From: Acidobacteriota bacterium
GTDB lineage: Bacteria > Aquificota > Aquificia > Aquificales > Aquificaceae
DNA: 64,000 nucleotides
Assembly: GCA_003696155.1 (NCBI GenBank)
Contig: RFFP01000017.1
Coordinates: forward strand, 104,202-168,201
Direction of reading: 5' to 3'
In this document: piece by piece, positions 1-9,164 of the stretch
Layout: every line of letters begins with the position of its first letter
Numbering within the stretch: the first letter of the stretch is position 1
The notes under the pieces: model-generated
Seen by the model: only the letters and a program-made list of their open reading frames with translations
Told to the model about the DNA's origin: nothing
The model's database searches: none
Position numbers and translations under genes: made by a program

Positions 1-498
1 TTCACCAGAGAGCCTTAGTGCTCTCTCGTGGGTTCTGTTCCAGATGTAAACCTCCACACCTTCTAAAAGCAGACCATAGAGTATGGCCCTTGCAGAACCA
101 CCGGCTCCAAGAAGGAGAGCTCTCCTACCTCTTAGCTCGGGCAAGAGCTTTTTAAGGGCTTTTAAGAAACCTACCCAGTCGGTGTTGTAGGCGTGGACAG
201 CTCCATTTTCAAACTTTAGGGTGTTGGCAGAGCCTATAATCTTTGCGTGCTTGTCTGCATGGTCTGCCCAGGATAGAGCCTCCTCCTTGTAAGGCAGTGT
301 GACGTTTGCACCCCTTATTCCAAGAGCCTTAAGACCTTCAAGGGCTACCTTTATATTTTCCGGCTTTACCTCAAAGGGTACATAGACCGCATTTATACCA
401 AAGTGTTCAAAGGCTGAGTTTTGGAAAACGGGAGATAGGGAATGTCTTACAGGAAAGCCTATTATGCAGTATACCTGAGTATCCCCCCTAAGATTCAC
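1..498 (-). CDS. aroE: Shikimate dehydrogenase, partial (C-terminus lies beyond the window's left edge)
   Basis: Reverse-strand translation GDTQVYCIIGFPVRHSLSPVFQNSAFEHFGINAVYVPFEV...GANVTLPYKEEA...NTDWVGF...LLLGAGGSARAI matches the AroE N-terminus and nucleotide-binding motif. Putative GTG start at 498 overlaps the nifU-like stop. Confidence 0.9.
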   Translation of the reverse strand, partial: MNLRGDTQVYCIIGFPVRHSLSPVFQNSAFEHFGINAVYVPFEVKPENIKVALEGLKALGIRGANVTLPYKEEALSWADHADKHAKIIGSANTLKFENGAVHAYNTDWVGFLKALKKLLPELRGRRALLLGAGGSARAILYGLLLEGVEVYIWNRTHERALRLSGE

Positions 499-746
499 GC
501 TATGTTGTACTTAGGTTGCAGTATCTCCACTCTTTTGACCCAATCCAAGTTACCCTTTATTGCCATCTCAACCACATTCTTGACGCTCATGTCCGCTATG
601 GGGCAATCGGTGCATCCACCCTCGAATTGAAGATAAACCTCTCCCTCTTTTATATCTATTACCTTCAGATCTCCGTGGTGCTCCTTCAGAGCTGGCCTAA
701 TTTTTTCAAGCACCTTTTCAACTTCTTTTAGTTCCCTTTCGTCCAT
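495..746 (-). CDS. NifU C-terminal-domain Fe-S scaffold protein
   Basis: 83 aa; FEGGCTDCPIADMSVKNVVEMAIK resembles the NifU/NfuA CxxC domain. Confidence 0.85.
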   Translation of the reverse strand: MDERELKEVEKVLEKIRPALKEHHGDLKVIDIKEGEVYLQFEGGCTDCPIADMSVKNVVEMAIKGNLDWVKRVEILQPKYNIA

Positions 747-747
747 C

Positions 748-984
748 TTACTCCTCCATCTGTCTGACTAAATTTTGTATCTCCTGCCAAAGATTTCCCT
801 GAGCTTCGTCATCTAAGTCCATGAGCCTGCAAAACCCCTTAAGAGTTAGCTTATCTATCACCACATCTTCTATGTCCTCTTCCTCTAATCTGCTGTAGTT
901 ATACTTCATGAGTATTTCCTTTACCCCTGGGCAGTATTCTAAGAGCTCTTTCAGGTTTACATCCAGGCTAAATCTTTCCTTCAT
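748..984 (-). CDS. Small DUF1858-like hypothetical protein
   Basis: Start at internal Met MKERFSLDVNLKELLEYCPGVKEILMKYNY; the longer track ORF runs into tusA. Confidence 0.55.
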   Translation of the reverse strand: MKERFSLDVNLKELLEYCPGVKEILMKYNYSRLEEEDIEDVVIDKLTLKGFCRLMDLDDEAQGNLWQEIQNLVRQMEE

Positions 985-1232
985 AGCTCTTTGACCTTCC
1001 TTACAAAAAGGTGGTACTCTCCATCTTCCTCGTACAGACCTAAGAACTCCTGACCTGTTGCCCTGCACCAGGCGGGTATGTCCTCCACCACTCCAGGGTC
1101 GTCGGCCACAAGCTCTAAGACCTGTCCAATGCTCATGGACTTTATCATCTTGGCGGTTTCTGCAATGGGCACAGGACAGAAGGTGCCTACCACGTCGTGC
1201 ACCACATCAGGTTTTAAATTGTCAAGCTCCAT
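981..1232 (-). CDS. TusA-family sulfurtransferase
   Basis: 83 aa with VVGTFCPVPIAETAKMIKSMSIGQVLELVADDPG, the TusA CPxP motif. Confidence 0.85.
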   Translation of the reverse strand: MELDNLKPDVVHDVVGTFCPVPIAETAKMIKSMSIGQVLELVADDPGVVEDIPAWCRATGQEFLGLYEEDGEYHLFVRKVKEL

Positions 1233-2268
1233 GTCTTTCTCCTACTCTGTTATATATTTTAAAGGCTTCTATCAGCAGGTCTTCTGCCGGCTTACCCCAA
1301 AGCTCTAACCCTTTGTCTTGCAGGTTTATCACCACCTCACACTCCTGGTTTTTAGAGTATCTAGCTATTATATCCGCTATGAGCTGTAGCTCTTCCCTAG
1401 GTGGTCTGCCCTTTATAAGAGCAAAGGTCCCCCTCTCGTCCTTTCTGTAAGCGTGAGGGTATAGCTTCTTAAAGCTCTTAAGGAACCGAACCTCTCCCTC
1501 GTTCCTCGCCACTATGAGCTTTGCACCAGAAGGGAGGCGGAAGTGCCTTCCGACGGAGAAGAGTACAAGGTCTTCCCTTGTTATCCTTCCTTCAAAGGAG
1601 AAGGCTTCTCTGAACCTGTAGGCATAATTTTCGTCGGTCAGGTAGCAACAGCCGCCCGCGGGCTGCTCATAGCTCAGTCCATATGTTTTAGCAAGTTCTA
1701 TCTGCCTCTTCCTTCCCCTACCTCTTATACCCAGGAGCTTTTCACGGTCCACCCATCCCAAACCTTCGGGTATGGTAATTGGTAGGAGTTTGGCAGAAAG
1801 AGGTCTGAGGATATAACCCTCAAGCCCTGCCTCTCTCTCTATAAATATGAGCCTTTCAAAGGTTTGGCTCATAGGCCTTTGCCCTAGTACCTCACCAGTT
1901 ATCACAAAGTGGTACCCTTCACTTTCCATAAACTCCCTTGCCTTCTTTAGCATAAATATCCTGCAGTCTACACAGGGGTTTACGCTTTTCCCATACCCAT
2001 GTTTTGGGTTTAAAACTATGTCAAAGTATTCTGTGGATATGTCCACCACCTCTATGGGGACTTTGAGCTGGGCTGCCGCCCTTAAGGCAGGATTGACATA
2101 CTGCGACCCGTCTTCTCTCCTCAGGCCAAGGCGTCTTTTGTGTTCCGTTATACAAAAACCCGTGTAAAAATGAAGTGCCTTTATATCAACGCCTTGGTCC
2201 TGAAGGAGGCGGACCGCTAAGGAGCTATCCAGACCCCCAGAGAGAAGAGCAACAGCCCTTATCTTCAT
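1222..2268 (-). CDS. PP-loop tRNA thiouridylase-like protein (ThiI/MnmA-type)
   Basis: SGGLDSS PP-loop, PCVDCRIFMLKKA and GGCCYLTDE cysteine motifs. Confidence 0.75.
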   Translation of the reverse strand: MKIRAVALLSGGLDSSLAVRLLQDQGVDIKALHFYTGFCITEHKRRLGLRREDGSQYVNPALRAAAQLKVPIEVVDISTEYFDIVLNPKHGYGKSVNPCVDCRIFMLKKAREFMESEGYHFVITGEVLGQRPMSQTFERLIFIEREAGLEGYILRPLSAKLLPITIPEGLGWVDREKLLGIRGRGRKRQIELAKTYGLSYEQPAGGCCYLTDENYAYRFREAFSFEGRITREDLVLFSVGRHFRLPSGAKLIVARNEGEVRFLKSFKKLYPHAYRKDERGTFALIKGRPPREELQLIADIIARYSKNQECEVVINLQDKGLELWGKPAEDLLIEAFKIYNRVGERHGA

Positions 2269-2726
2269 GTGGACAGGAATTCAAACTCCCTGCTTTCTTC
2301 CTCTTCCTCCTCGTAGCAGTCGGGTATCTTCATTGCCTCTTCTACCCTTCCCTGCTTTAGGAGGTAGTCCCTTATGGCCACGTGCAAGGTCTCAAGCCCA
2401 AGGTTAGTGCAGTGTATCTTCTGGGGTGGAAGCCCTCCAAGCTCGTCAAAGATATCCTTATAGGTGAGATTAAGAGCGTAGCTTATGGGCTTGCCCTTTA
2501 TCATCTCCGTCAGTTGAGAAGAGACCGCTATGGCAGAGCCACAGCCAAAGGTCTTAAATCTAACATCCTCTATAATTTCCGTTTCTGGGTTTATCTTAAG
2601 GGTAAAGAGCATGGCATCTCCACAGGCAGGATTACCACACTGCCCTATGGCATTGGCTTCCTCTAAAACACCCACGTTCCTCGGGTTCAAAAAGTGGTCT
2701 AAAACTTTCTCGCTGTATTCAAACAT
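2265..2726 (-). CDS. IscU/NifU-type Fe-S cluster scaffold
   Basis: VLDHFLNPRNVG, GNPACGDAM, FKTFGCGSAIA, PPQKIHCTNLGLETLH. Confidence 0.92.
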   Translation of the reverse strand: MFEYSEKVLDHFLNPRNVGVLEEANAIGQCGNPACGDAMLFTLKINPETEIIEDVRFKTFGCGSAIAVSSQLTEMIKGKPISYALNLTYKDIFDELGGLPPQKIHCTNLGLETLHVAIRDYLLKQGRVEEAMKIPDCYEEEEEESREFEFLST

Positions 2727-2793
2727 CTTAACACCTCCTTAACTTTGATGGATTATAATATGGAAACTTCTGAAAGACTTGCTATGACCTTTA

Positions 2794-3480
2794 TCAAAGA
2801 TACAGCCTAAGTAACTCTTCAAAGCTCTTACTCAGACGGTGGTCATCATGGAGCTCTTTGCAAAGCTTTACCTTAACCTCATTGCAGAAGAGCCTTGAAT
2901 GATCCACTGGAACCACACTGTCCTGTTTGCCATGGAACAGGTAAAGCTCGTAGGGAATATCTCTTGGAAAGTCCACCTCATTGCCCCTTAGTATCTCATA
3001 TCCTCTTTCCAGTATATCCCTTGCAAACTCCCTATTTATGGTGAGTTCCAGCCCTGTTTCGCACTCCACTATGTGGAGCTCCTCCTTTCCTTCGAGCCAC
3101 CCTTTGCATCCTTCCTCCCCTCCGGCTTCCTGAACTGTAAGACTTAGAGTTGAATAGGAGGGAGCAAAAAGGAAGACCTTGGTAACAGTTTCAGGTCTGT
3201 AAAACTTCAGGTAGTTAAGAGCTACATAGCCACCGTGGGAGCTCCCGGACAGCCAAACCTCACCAAACTTTTGAGAAAATCCCTTAACCAGAGCATCGAG
3301 CACCTCGAGGGTTTCAGTTGTGGTACTTTTGTGGTATTCCATATCCATGGCGAAGAAAGAGAACCTGCCCTCCTTAGCTTTCTTTCTGAGAAGCTCCACT
3401 TTGGAACCACTTACGTTGCTGGCAAAGCCATGGAGGTGTATTAAAATAACCTTGGGATTGGTGTTTTCAAAGATGAACAT
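2794..3480 (-). CDS. Alpha/beta hydrolase
   Basis: HLHGFASNVSGSK, GSSHGGYVAL nucleophile elbow, FHGKQDSVVPVDHS. Confidence 0.7.
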   Translation of the reverse strand: MFIFENTNPKVILIHLHGFASNVSGSKVELLRKKAKEGRFSFFAMDMEYHKSTTTETLEVLDALVKGFSQKFGEVWLSGSSHGGYVALNYLKFYRPETVTKVFLFAPSYSTLSLTVQEAGGEEGCKGWLEGKEELHIVECETGLELTINREFARDILERGYEILRGNEVDFPRDIPYELYLFHGKQDSVVPVDHSRLFCNEVKVKLCKELHDDHRLSKSFEELLRLYL

Positions 3481-4051
3481 AAAAGAAATTATAGGAGATT
3501 TAGAGGTCCGTAGAAAGCTCTTTCATATGTTGGCCATTTCTCTTTGGCTTGTACCTTTGCGGTTTTTTAACGGCTCTCTACTCTACATTACCTTCCTAAT
3601 GGTGCTGATTCTCAATTACATGACCGTGCTAGGCGTTGGAAAGGACATGTTTAAACTTTACTATCGCATGGTCTACTTTCTAGAAAGAGAGAGGAACTAC
3701 CAAAAACCTTCTATACAAGCCTTGTGGGCAAATCTGGGCATATTCCTTAGCTTTCTTCTCTTTGGAAGGGAGTGCGCTATGGTTAGCACCCTAGTGCTCG
3801 CTGTGGGGGATGCCTTTGCAAGCATTGTGGGCATGAGGTACGGAAGGAAAAGGATATGGGAAAACAGAACTCTCGAGGGTTCGGTAGCCTTCTTTTTTTC
3901 AAGCTTTCTCGTAATACTTCCTCTTATTGGCTTTTGGAAGGCACTTCTTATAGCCTTTGCCTCTGCCCTTTCTGAAGTCGTGCCTGTAAGGCTGGATGAC
4001 AACCTTATTGTTCCCCTTGTATCTGCTTTGGTCTGTGGGCTTGCAACATGA
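3473..4051 (+). CDS. Phosphatidate cytidylyltransferase / dolichol kinase-like membrane protein
   Basis: Start at MNIKEIIGDLEVRRKLFHM; GDAFASIVGMRYGRKRIWENRTLEGSVAFF resembles the CTP-transferase motif. Confidence 0.7.
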   Translation: MNIKEIIGDLEVRRKLFHMLAISLWLVPLRFFNGSLLYITFLMVLILNYMTVLGVGKDMFKLYYRMVYFLERERNYQKPSIQALWANLGIFLSFLLFGRECAMVSTLVLAVGDAFASIVGMRYGRKRIWENRTLEGSVAFFFSSFLVILPLIGFWKALLIAFASALSEVVPVRLDDNLIVPLVSALVCGLAT

Positions 4052-4938
4052 TACTAAGGGGAGTTTCTCTTTCACCGTATACAACTATAGGTATTGGTGG
4101 TATTGGAAGCTATTTTGCTCTGCCAAAGGACCTTGAAGAGCTCAGATACGTTCTGGACTTTGCAAAGGACAGAGGGCTTTCCATCTTTCCCCTTGGGAGG
4201 GGTGCAAACACCATATTCGGGGACTTTGATGGCCTTGTTGTCAGCATGAAAAACTTTAGAGAACTCAGGGTAAAGGAAAGGGATAACCTGTTCTACGTGT
4301 GGGCAGGTAGCGGAGTTCCTCTGAAGGAACTGGTGAGGATAGCTTTAAAAGAAGATCTGGACGGTATGTACAAGCTTGCAGGCTTTCCAGCCACAGTTGG
4401 TGGCGCCGTAGCTATGAACGCCGGAGCTTTTGGCTATGAGATAAGCCAGCATCTCAAAAGGGTCATCTTTTTAGACTGGGATGGTCAGATTCAGACGGCT
4501 AACAGGGAGGAGCTAACCTTTGCCTATAGGTCTTCTCCCTTTCCTGAGCTGGGTATAGTTGTGAATGCGGAGTTTGTCTTTCCGAAAGCTGATTACCGTA
4601 CAAAGCAGGAGTACTCAGTCATAAGGAGCAGGAGGAAAGCAACCCAGCCTATAAACCTTCCAACCTGCGGTTCCACCTTTAAAAACCCGCCTGGTGAATA
4701 CGCTGGAAGGCTTCTTGAAAAGGTAGGCATGAGGGGCTATAGAGTGGGTGGGGTTTCCTTTTCTGAAAAGCATGCCAACTTCCTTGTGAACTTAGGCGGT
4801 GGAACCTATGAGCAGGTTGTTAGAATATTGGAAGAAGCCAAAAAAAGAGTATACGAGGAGTTTGGGATAGAACTTCAGGAGGAGGTAAGGCTGGTTGAGA
4901 GTGGTAGTCCTTATGGGTGGAAGGTCTGCGGAACGTGA
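4048..4938 (+). CDS. murB: UDP-N-acetylenolpyruvoylglucosamine reductase
   Basis: PLGRGANTIF, LAGFPATVGGAVAMNAGAFG, CGSTFKNPPG, VSFSEKHANFLVN. Confidence 0.93.
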   Translation: MILRGVSLSPYTTIGIGGIGSYFALPKDLEELRYVLDFAKDRGLSIFPLGRGANTIFGDFDGLVVSMKNFRELRVKERDNLFYVWAGSGVPLKELVRIALKEDLDGMYKLAGFPATVGGAVAMNAGAFGYEISQHLKRVIFLDWDGQIQTANREELTFAYRSSPFPELGIVVNAEFVFPKADYRTKQEYSVIRSRRKATQPINLPTCGSTFKNPPGEYAGRLLEKVGMRGYRVGGVSFSEKHANFLVNLGGGTYEQVVRILEEAKKRVYEEFGIELQEEVRLVESGSPYGWKVCGT

Positions 4939-5770
4939 AATATCCTTGAGGAGCGGTCGGGCTATTCTGAAAGCCCTTGAGGAGCTCGGGCACGAGGTTT
5001 TTCCCCTTGACCTAACAGATGACCTATGCCAGAAACTTGTGGAGATAAGGCCTGATAAGGTCTTTATTGCCCTTCACGGCACTTACGGAGAGGACGGTAG
5101 AGTTCAGGGTCTTCTGGATGTGCTTAGAATTCCCTATGTGGGCTCGGGTGTTCTCGGAAGTGCCTTGGCAATGGACAAAGATATGACAAAGAAGGTGCTC
5201 AGCTTTCATCACATAAAAACACCCAGGTGGAAAGTAATAAGGTCTGAAAAGGATGACATACACTGGGAAGGCTATCCAGCGGTTGTTAAACCTGCTGACC
5301 AGGGCTCAAGCGTCGGCCTTTATATTGTGAATAGCCCAGAGGAAGCAAAAGAAGCTGTAAAAAATTGCCTCCAATTTTCAAGAAAGGTCATGATAGAGGA
5401 ATTTATAGACGGTGTGGATATAACGGTGGGTATACTTGGAGAAGAGGCCTTACCACCCATAGAGATAAGGCCTGTGAAGGGTGTATATGACTACGAAAGT
5501 AAGTATACCAAGGGTCTGACCGAGTACGTATTCCTAGAAGACGAAAGTTTAGTAAGAAAACTGCAGGATATGGCCCTTGAGGTTCACAGAGCCCTTGAGC
5601 TTAAGGACCTTTCAAGGATAGATTTTAGGCTTTCCAGAGATAGCGTGCCCTACGTACTTGAGGTGAATACCATCCCTGGCATGACGGACCTTAGCCTATT
5701 TCCAATGGCATGTAGAAAAGCTGGTATTGAGTTTAAAGTTTTATTAAATATGTTATTATATTTAAAGTAA
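4895..5770 (+). CDS. ddl: D-alanine--D-alanine ligase
   Basis: VLMGGRSAEREISLRSG, VKPADQGSSVGL, EVNTIPGMTDLSLFP; putative TTG start. Confidence 0.93.
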   Translation: MRVVVLMGGRSAEREISLRSGRAILKALEELGHEVFPLDLTDDLCQKLVEIRPDKVFIALHGTYGEDGRVQGLLDVLRIPYVGSGVLGSALAMDKDMTKKVLSFHHIKTPRWKVIRSEKDDIHWEGYPAVVKPADQGSSVGLYIVNSPEEAKEAVKNCLQFSRKVMIEEFIDGVDITVGILGEEALPPIEIRPVKGVYDYESKYTKGLTEYVFLEDESLVRKLQDMALEVHRALELKDLSRIDFRLSRDSVPYVLEVNTIPGMTDLSLFPMACRKAGIEFKVLLNMLLYLK

Positions 5771-6495
5771 TGGGGGGAAAAAATAAGAAAAAAAAGGGGC
5801 GTTTTGTAGAATATGCATTAGCCATATTATGGCTATTCTCCGCTGGTCTTGGCGGTTTTTTTGTGCCTCACTTCACTGACAGCATCCCTTTCTTTAAGGT
5901 TAAAAGGGTTTATGTGGAGGGAACGGAAACCATCCCCCCAGCCCTGATTGCAGAGGAAATCAGTAGACTTAAAAACAACTGGATTTTTATCAACAGTGGA
6001 ATACTGTTTAGTAATATAAATAAAAAAACCGGTAATGCGGTAAAGAACGTAAAGCTAGAAAGAATTTTTACAAGGGAAGGGGTAGAACTAAGGGTAAAGA
6101 TAGAGGAGAGAAAACCCTTTGTAACGGTTATAAGGGACGGTGATGTTATATTTTTTGATAGAGATGGTTTTTCCTTTCAGTCTCCTTATACAGATCAAAC
6201 GGAACCCCTATTTTACACTCATGATTTGGAACTCATAAAAGAAAATTTTGACAGTGTTAAATATATTATGGAGGTAATAGGTAGAGTGGAGCATATTAGC
6301 GAAGCATATGTTACAAATATTAACACCCTTATATACACGAAGGAAGGTCTAAAGATAGTGCTTCCATCTCTTGTGTCTCTGGAGAAAGAGGATGTGAATA
6401 GAATATTAAAGGTCTATAATATAGGTATGGGGGTAAGAGAGATAGATTTGAGTAATCACGGTTTTGCAATAATAAGAGGTGGAGATATGAAATGA
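5770..6495 (+). CDS. ftsQ: FtsQ-like cell division protein (POTRA domain)
   Basis: Single N-terminal TM and VKRVYVEGTETIPPALIAEEIS; located between ddl and ftsA. Confidence 0.75.
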   Translation: MGGKNKKKKGRFVEYALAILWLFSAGLGGFFVPHFTDSIPFFKVKRVYVEGTETIPPALIAEEISRLKNNWIFINSGILFSNINKKTGNAVKNVKLERIFTREGVELRVKIEERKPFVTVIRDGDVIFFDRDGFSFQSPYTDQTEPLFYTHDLELIKENFDSVKYIMEVIGRVEHISEAYVTNINTLIYTKEGLKIVLPSLVSLEKEDVNRILKVYNIGMGVREIDLSNHGFAIIRGGDMK

Positions 6496-7742
6496 AGCTT
6501 ATAACTGCTCTTGATATGGGCACCAGTAAGGTTGTGGCTCTTGCTGGTGAGATAGATACCTTTGGAGACATACACATAATAGGTGTGGGGGAAACCCCAT
6601 CAAAGGGCATAGATAGGGGTTACATAACAAGGCTTGACCTTGCAGTTAACTCTGTACTAACGGCCTTGAAAGAGGCCCAAGAGATGGCTGGGGCCAAGCT
6701 TAGCGGTGCAGTGCTGGGAATTTCAGGACCCACGCTAAAAAGTCAGAATGAGAGGGATACGGTCAGCATAGCCTCCCATCCCGTTGAGATAGACTACACA
6801 CACATAGAGAGGATAATAGATAGGGCTATTATGAGAGCCAGAGAAGAAGGCTATGAGATAGTAAGTGCCATACCCAGGAGATTCATATTGGATGAGCAAG
6901 AGGGTGTTATGGACCCCATAGGCCTGCTCGGTTCAAAGCTCAGTGCCGAGGTCCATGTTATAAAGGTTGGTGCAAGTCTGCTAAAAAATATAGAAAAGGT
7001 CCTTCATAATGCAGGACTTAACGTCATAGACCGCTTTTTATCTCCCCTTGCCTCTTCCGAGGCAGTTCTCACTAGCGAGGAAAAGGAAGAAGGTGCCCTA
7101 ATGCTTGACATGGGGGCGGGACTTACAGACTTTGTCGTCTTTTTGGATGGGTCTGTGCTTCTCACGGGAAGTGTTCCCATGGGTGGGATGAATATAACAA
7201 AGGATATAGCCCACTTTATGAAGATAAACAACGAGCAGGCAGAGAGGATAAAGATAGAAAGCGGATACGCCATCGCCGACCTTGTGAACGAAGCTGAGAG
7301 GATTAAGATAAAACCCAGAGGAGAAGAGAAGGAGATAACGGTAAGTAGAAAACAGCTCGCTGAGGTTATACAGATAAGGCTGGAGGAGATCATGGAGAGG
7401 GTTTCTGAGGCCTTAAACTCCCAGGGTGTAAGTCTTGACTCTATAAATGCTGGTATAGTCATTACCGGTGGTTGTGCCAAGCTTGCAGGCATAAAGGAAT
7501 TATTAGAGAGATACTTTGACCTACCTGTGAGGATAGGCCATCCCATGGGGGTGATAGGTTTGAAGGAAAAAGTGCAAGACCCGACGTATGCAACCTCTGT
7601 GGGGCTTTTAAAACTTGCCCATAAAAGCTTATATATGGAGAAGACACACCATGCAGCGCAGGAAAAAGGTGCGGAACAAAACAGTCTGAGCCTTTCAAGG
7701 TTCATTGAAAGGGTTAGGTCCTTTTTTAAGGACATACTTTAA
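6492..7742 (+). CDS. ftsA: Cell division protein FtsA
   Basis: ALDMGTSKVVALAGE, GALMLDMGAGLTDFVVF, GIVITGGCAKLAGI. Confidence 0.95.
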   Translation: MKLITALDMGTSKVVALAGEIDTFGDIHIIGVGETPSKGIDRGYITRLDLAVNSVLTALKEAQEMAGAKLSGAVLGISGPTLKSQNERDTVSIASHPVEIDYTHIERIIDRAIMRAREEGYEIVSAIPRRFILDEQEGVMDPIGLLGSKLSAEVHVIKVGASLLKNIEKVLHNAGLNVIDRFLSPLASSEAVLTSEEKEEGALMLDMGAGLTDFVVFLDGSVLLTGSVPMGGMNITKDIAHFMKINNEQAERIKIESGYAIADLVNEAERIKIKPRGEEKEITVSRKQLAEVIQIRLEEIMERVSEALNSQGVSLDSINAGIVITGGCAKLAGIKELLERYFDLPVRIGHPMGVIGLKEKVQDPTYATSVGLLKLAHKSLYMEKTHHAAQEKGAEQNSLSLSRFIERVRSFFKDIL

Positions 7743-7762
7743 GAAGAAAGGAGGTGTAAAGC

Positions 7763-8848
7763 ATGGAAGTTATGAACCCTACAAGGATAAAAGTCTTTGG
7801 TATTGGGGGCGGGGGCTCCAATGCGGTAAACAGGATGTATTTGGACGGTATAGAGGGTGTTGACCTTTTTGTTATAAACACCGATGTACAACATCTCTCT
7901 TCCCTTGCTGTTCCCAACAAAATACAGATAGGTGAAAAGGTTACAAAGGGCCTTGGAGCTGGTGCCAAGCCGGAGGTGGGTGAGCAAGCTGCCCTTGAAG
8001 ATGTGGATAAGATGAGGGAAGTTCTCCGCAATACAGATATGCTCTTCCTGGCCGTTGGTTTGGGCGGTGGTACGGGAACGGGTGCTGCACCTGTGATAGC
8101 GGAGATCGCCAAGGACATGGGTATACTGACCGTGGCGGTTACCACAAAGCCCTTCAATTTTGAAGGTCCTAAGAGAATGAATGTGGCAAGCGAGGGATTG
8201 GAGAGATTGAAGGAGGTTGTGGATACTTACATAGTGGTTAACAACCAAAAGCTTGTGGAAATGGCCGATAGAAACTTCAGCATAAAGGATGCCTTTAGGA
8301 TGGTAGACGATGTTCTATCCAAGGCGGTACGGGGTATAACAAGTATAGTAGTAACTCCTGCCCTTATAAACGTGGATTTTGCAGACGTTAGGACAGTGAT
8401 GGAGAAGGGGGGCTTGGCCCTTATAGGATTGGGAGAGGGTAAGGGTGATGGAAAGAGGGATTACGCCATAGAGCAGGCTATATCAAGCCCCCTTCTGGAG
8501 GGTAACACCATACAGGGTTCAAGGAGGCTTCTTGTTACCCTGTGGATAAGTGAGGATATACCTTTCAGGGACGTGGAGGAAACCATAAGCAAGATAAGGG
8601 AATCTGCTCATGAGGATGCCCTTATAATCTTCGGTGCAGTCTTGGAGCAGGAAAAGGAAAGCTTTATGAGGGTTGCTGTCGTAGCTACCGACTTTGAGAA
8701 CGCTGTTTCTGCAAGCCAGCTAAAGGTAGTAAAGAGGCCAGAGTTTAAAGAGCCACTTAGAAAGGTTGTACCAGAGCCTATCATAGAGCCCATACAACCT
8801 GAGATTGAAGATATACCAGCGTACCTCAGGAGGAAGAAGAAGCTCTAA
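7763..8848 (+). CDS. ftsZ: Cell division protein FtsZ
   Basis: GIGGGGSNAVNRM, GLGGGTGTGAAPVIAEIAK tubulin signature. Confidence 0.98.
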   Translation: MEVMNPTRIKVFGIGGGGSNAVNRMYLDGIEGVDLFVINTDVQHLSSLAVPNKIQIGEKVTKGLGAGAKPEVGEQAALEDVDKMREVLRNTDMLFLAVGLGGGTGTGAAPVIAEIAKDMGILTVAVTTKPFNFEGPKRMNVASEGLERLKEVVDTYIVVNNQKLVEMADRNFSIKDAFRMVDDVLSKAVRGITSIVVTPALINVDFADVRTVMEKGGLALIGLGEGKGDGKRDYAIEQAISSPLLEGNTIQGSRRLLVTLWISEDIPFRDVEETISKIRESAHEDALIIFGAVLEQEKESFMRVAVVATDFENAVSASQLKVVKRPEFKEPLRKVVPEPIIEPIQPEIEDIPAYLRRKKKL

Positions 8849-8849
8849 C

Positions 8850-9113
8850 ATGAGGCTTTTAAAAACTAAGGGAGATAGGGCTATATCCTTTATAATGGGT
8901 CTTGCTTATGGCTATAGGAATGCCAACCTTGAACTTCATGTCAAAAAAATTGAAGATTTCTCCTATGAAGAGCACGAAAAGGATAGGGTTTATTACATAG
9001 ATAGAACGAGCGGAGAACTTCACGAATGCATCACGGATAAAACTACTCACATATGTGCGGTGAGAGAGGATAAAATCAGGGGTAAAGTTATGGTTTTTAT
9101 ATACAAAAATTAA
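8850..9113 (+). CDS. Small hypothetical protein downstream of ftsZ
   Basis: 87 aa from ATG at 8850 (MRLLKTKGDRAISFIMGLAYGYRNANLELHVK), directly after the ftsZ stop. Confidence 0.55.
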   Translation: MRLLKTKGDRAISFIMGLAYGYRNANLELHVKKIEDFSYEEHEKDRVYYIDRTSGELHECITDKTTHICAVREDKIRGKVMVFIYKN

Positions 9114-9164
9114 AGTTAAATAAAATAACTTGAATTAACACAACAAGAGAGCTACATTAATTCC

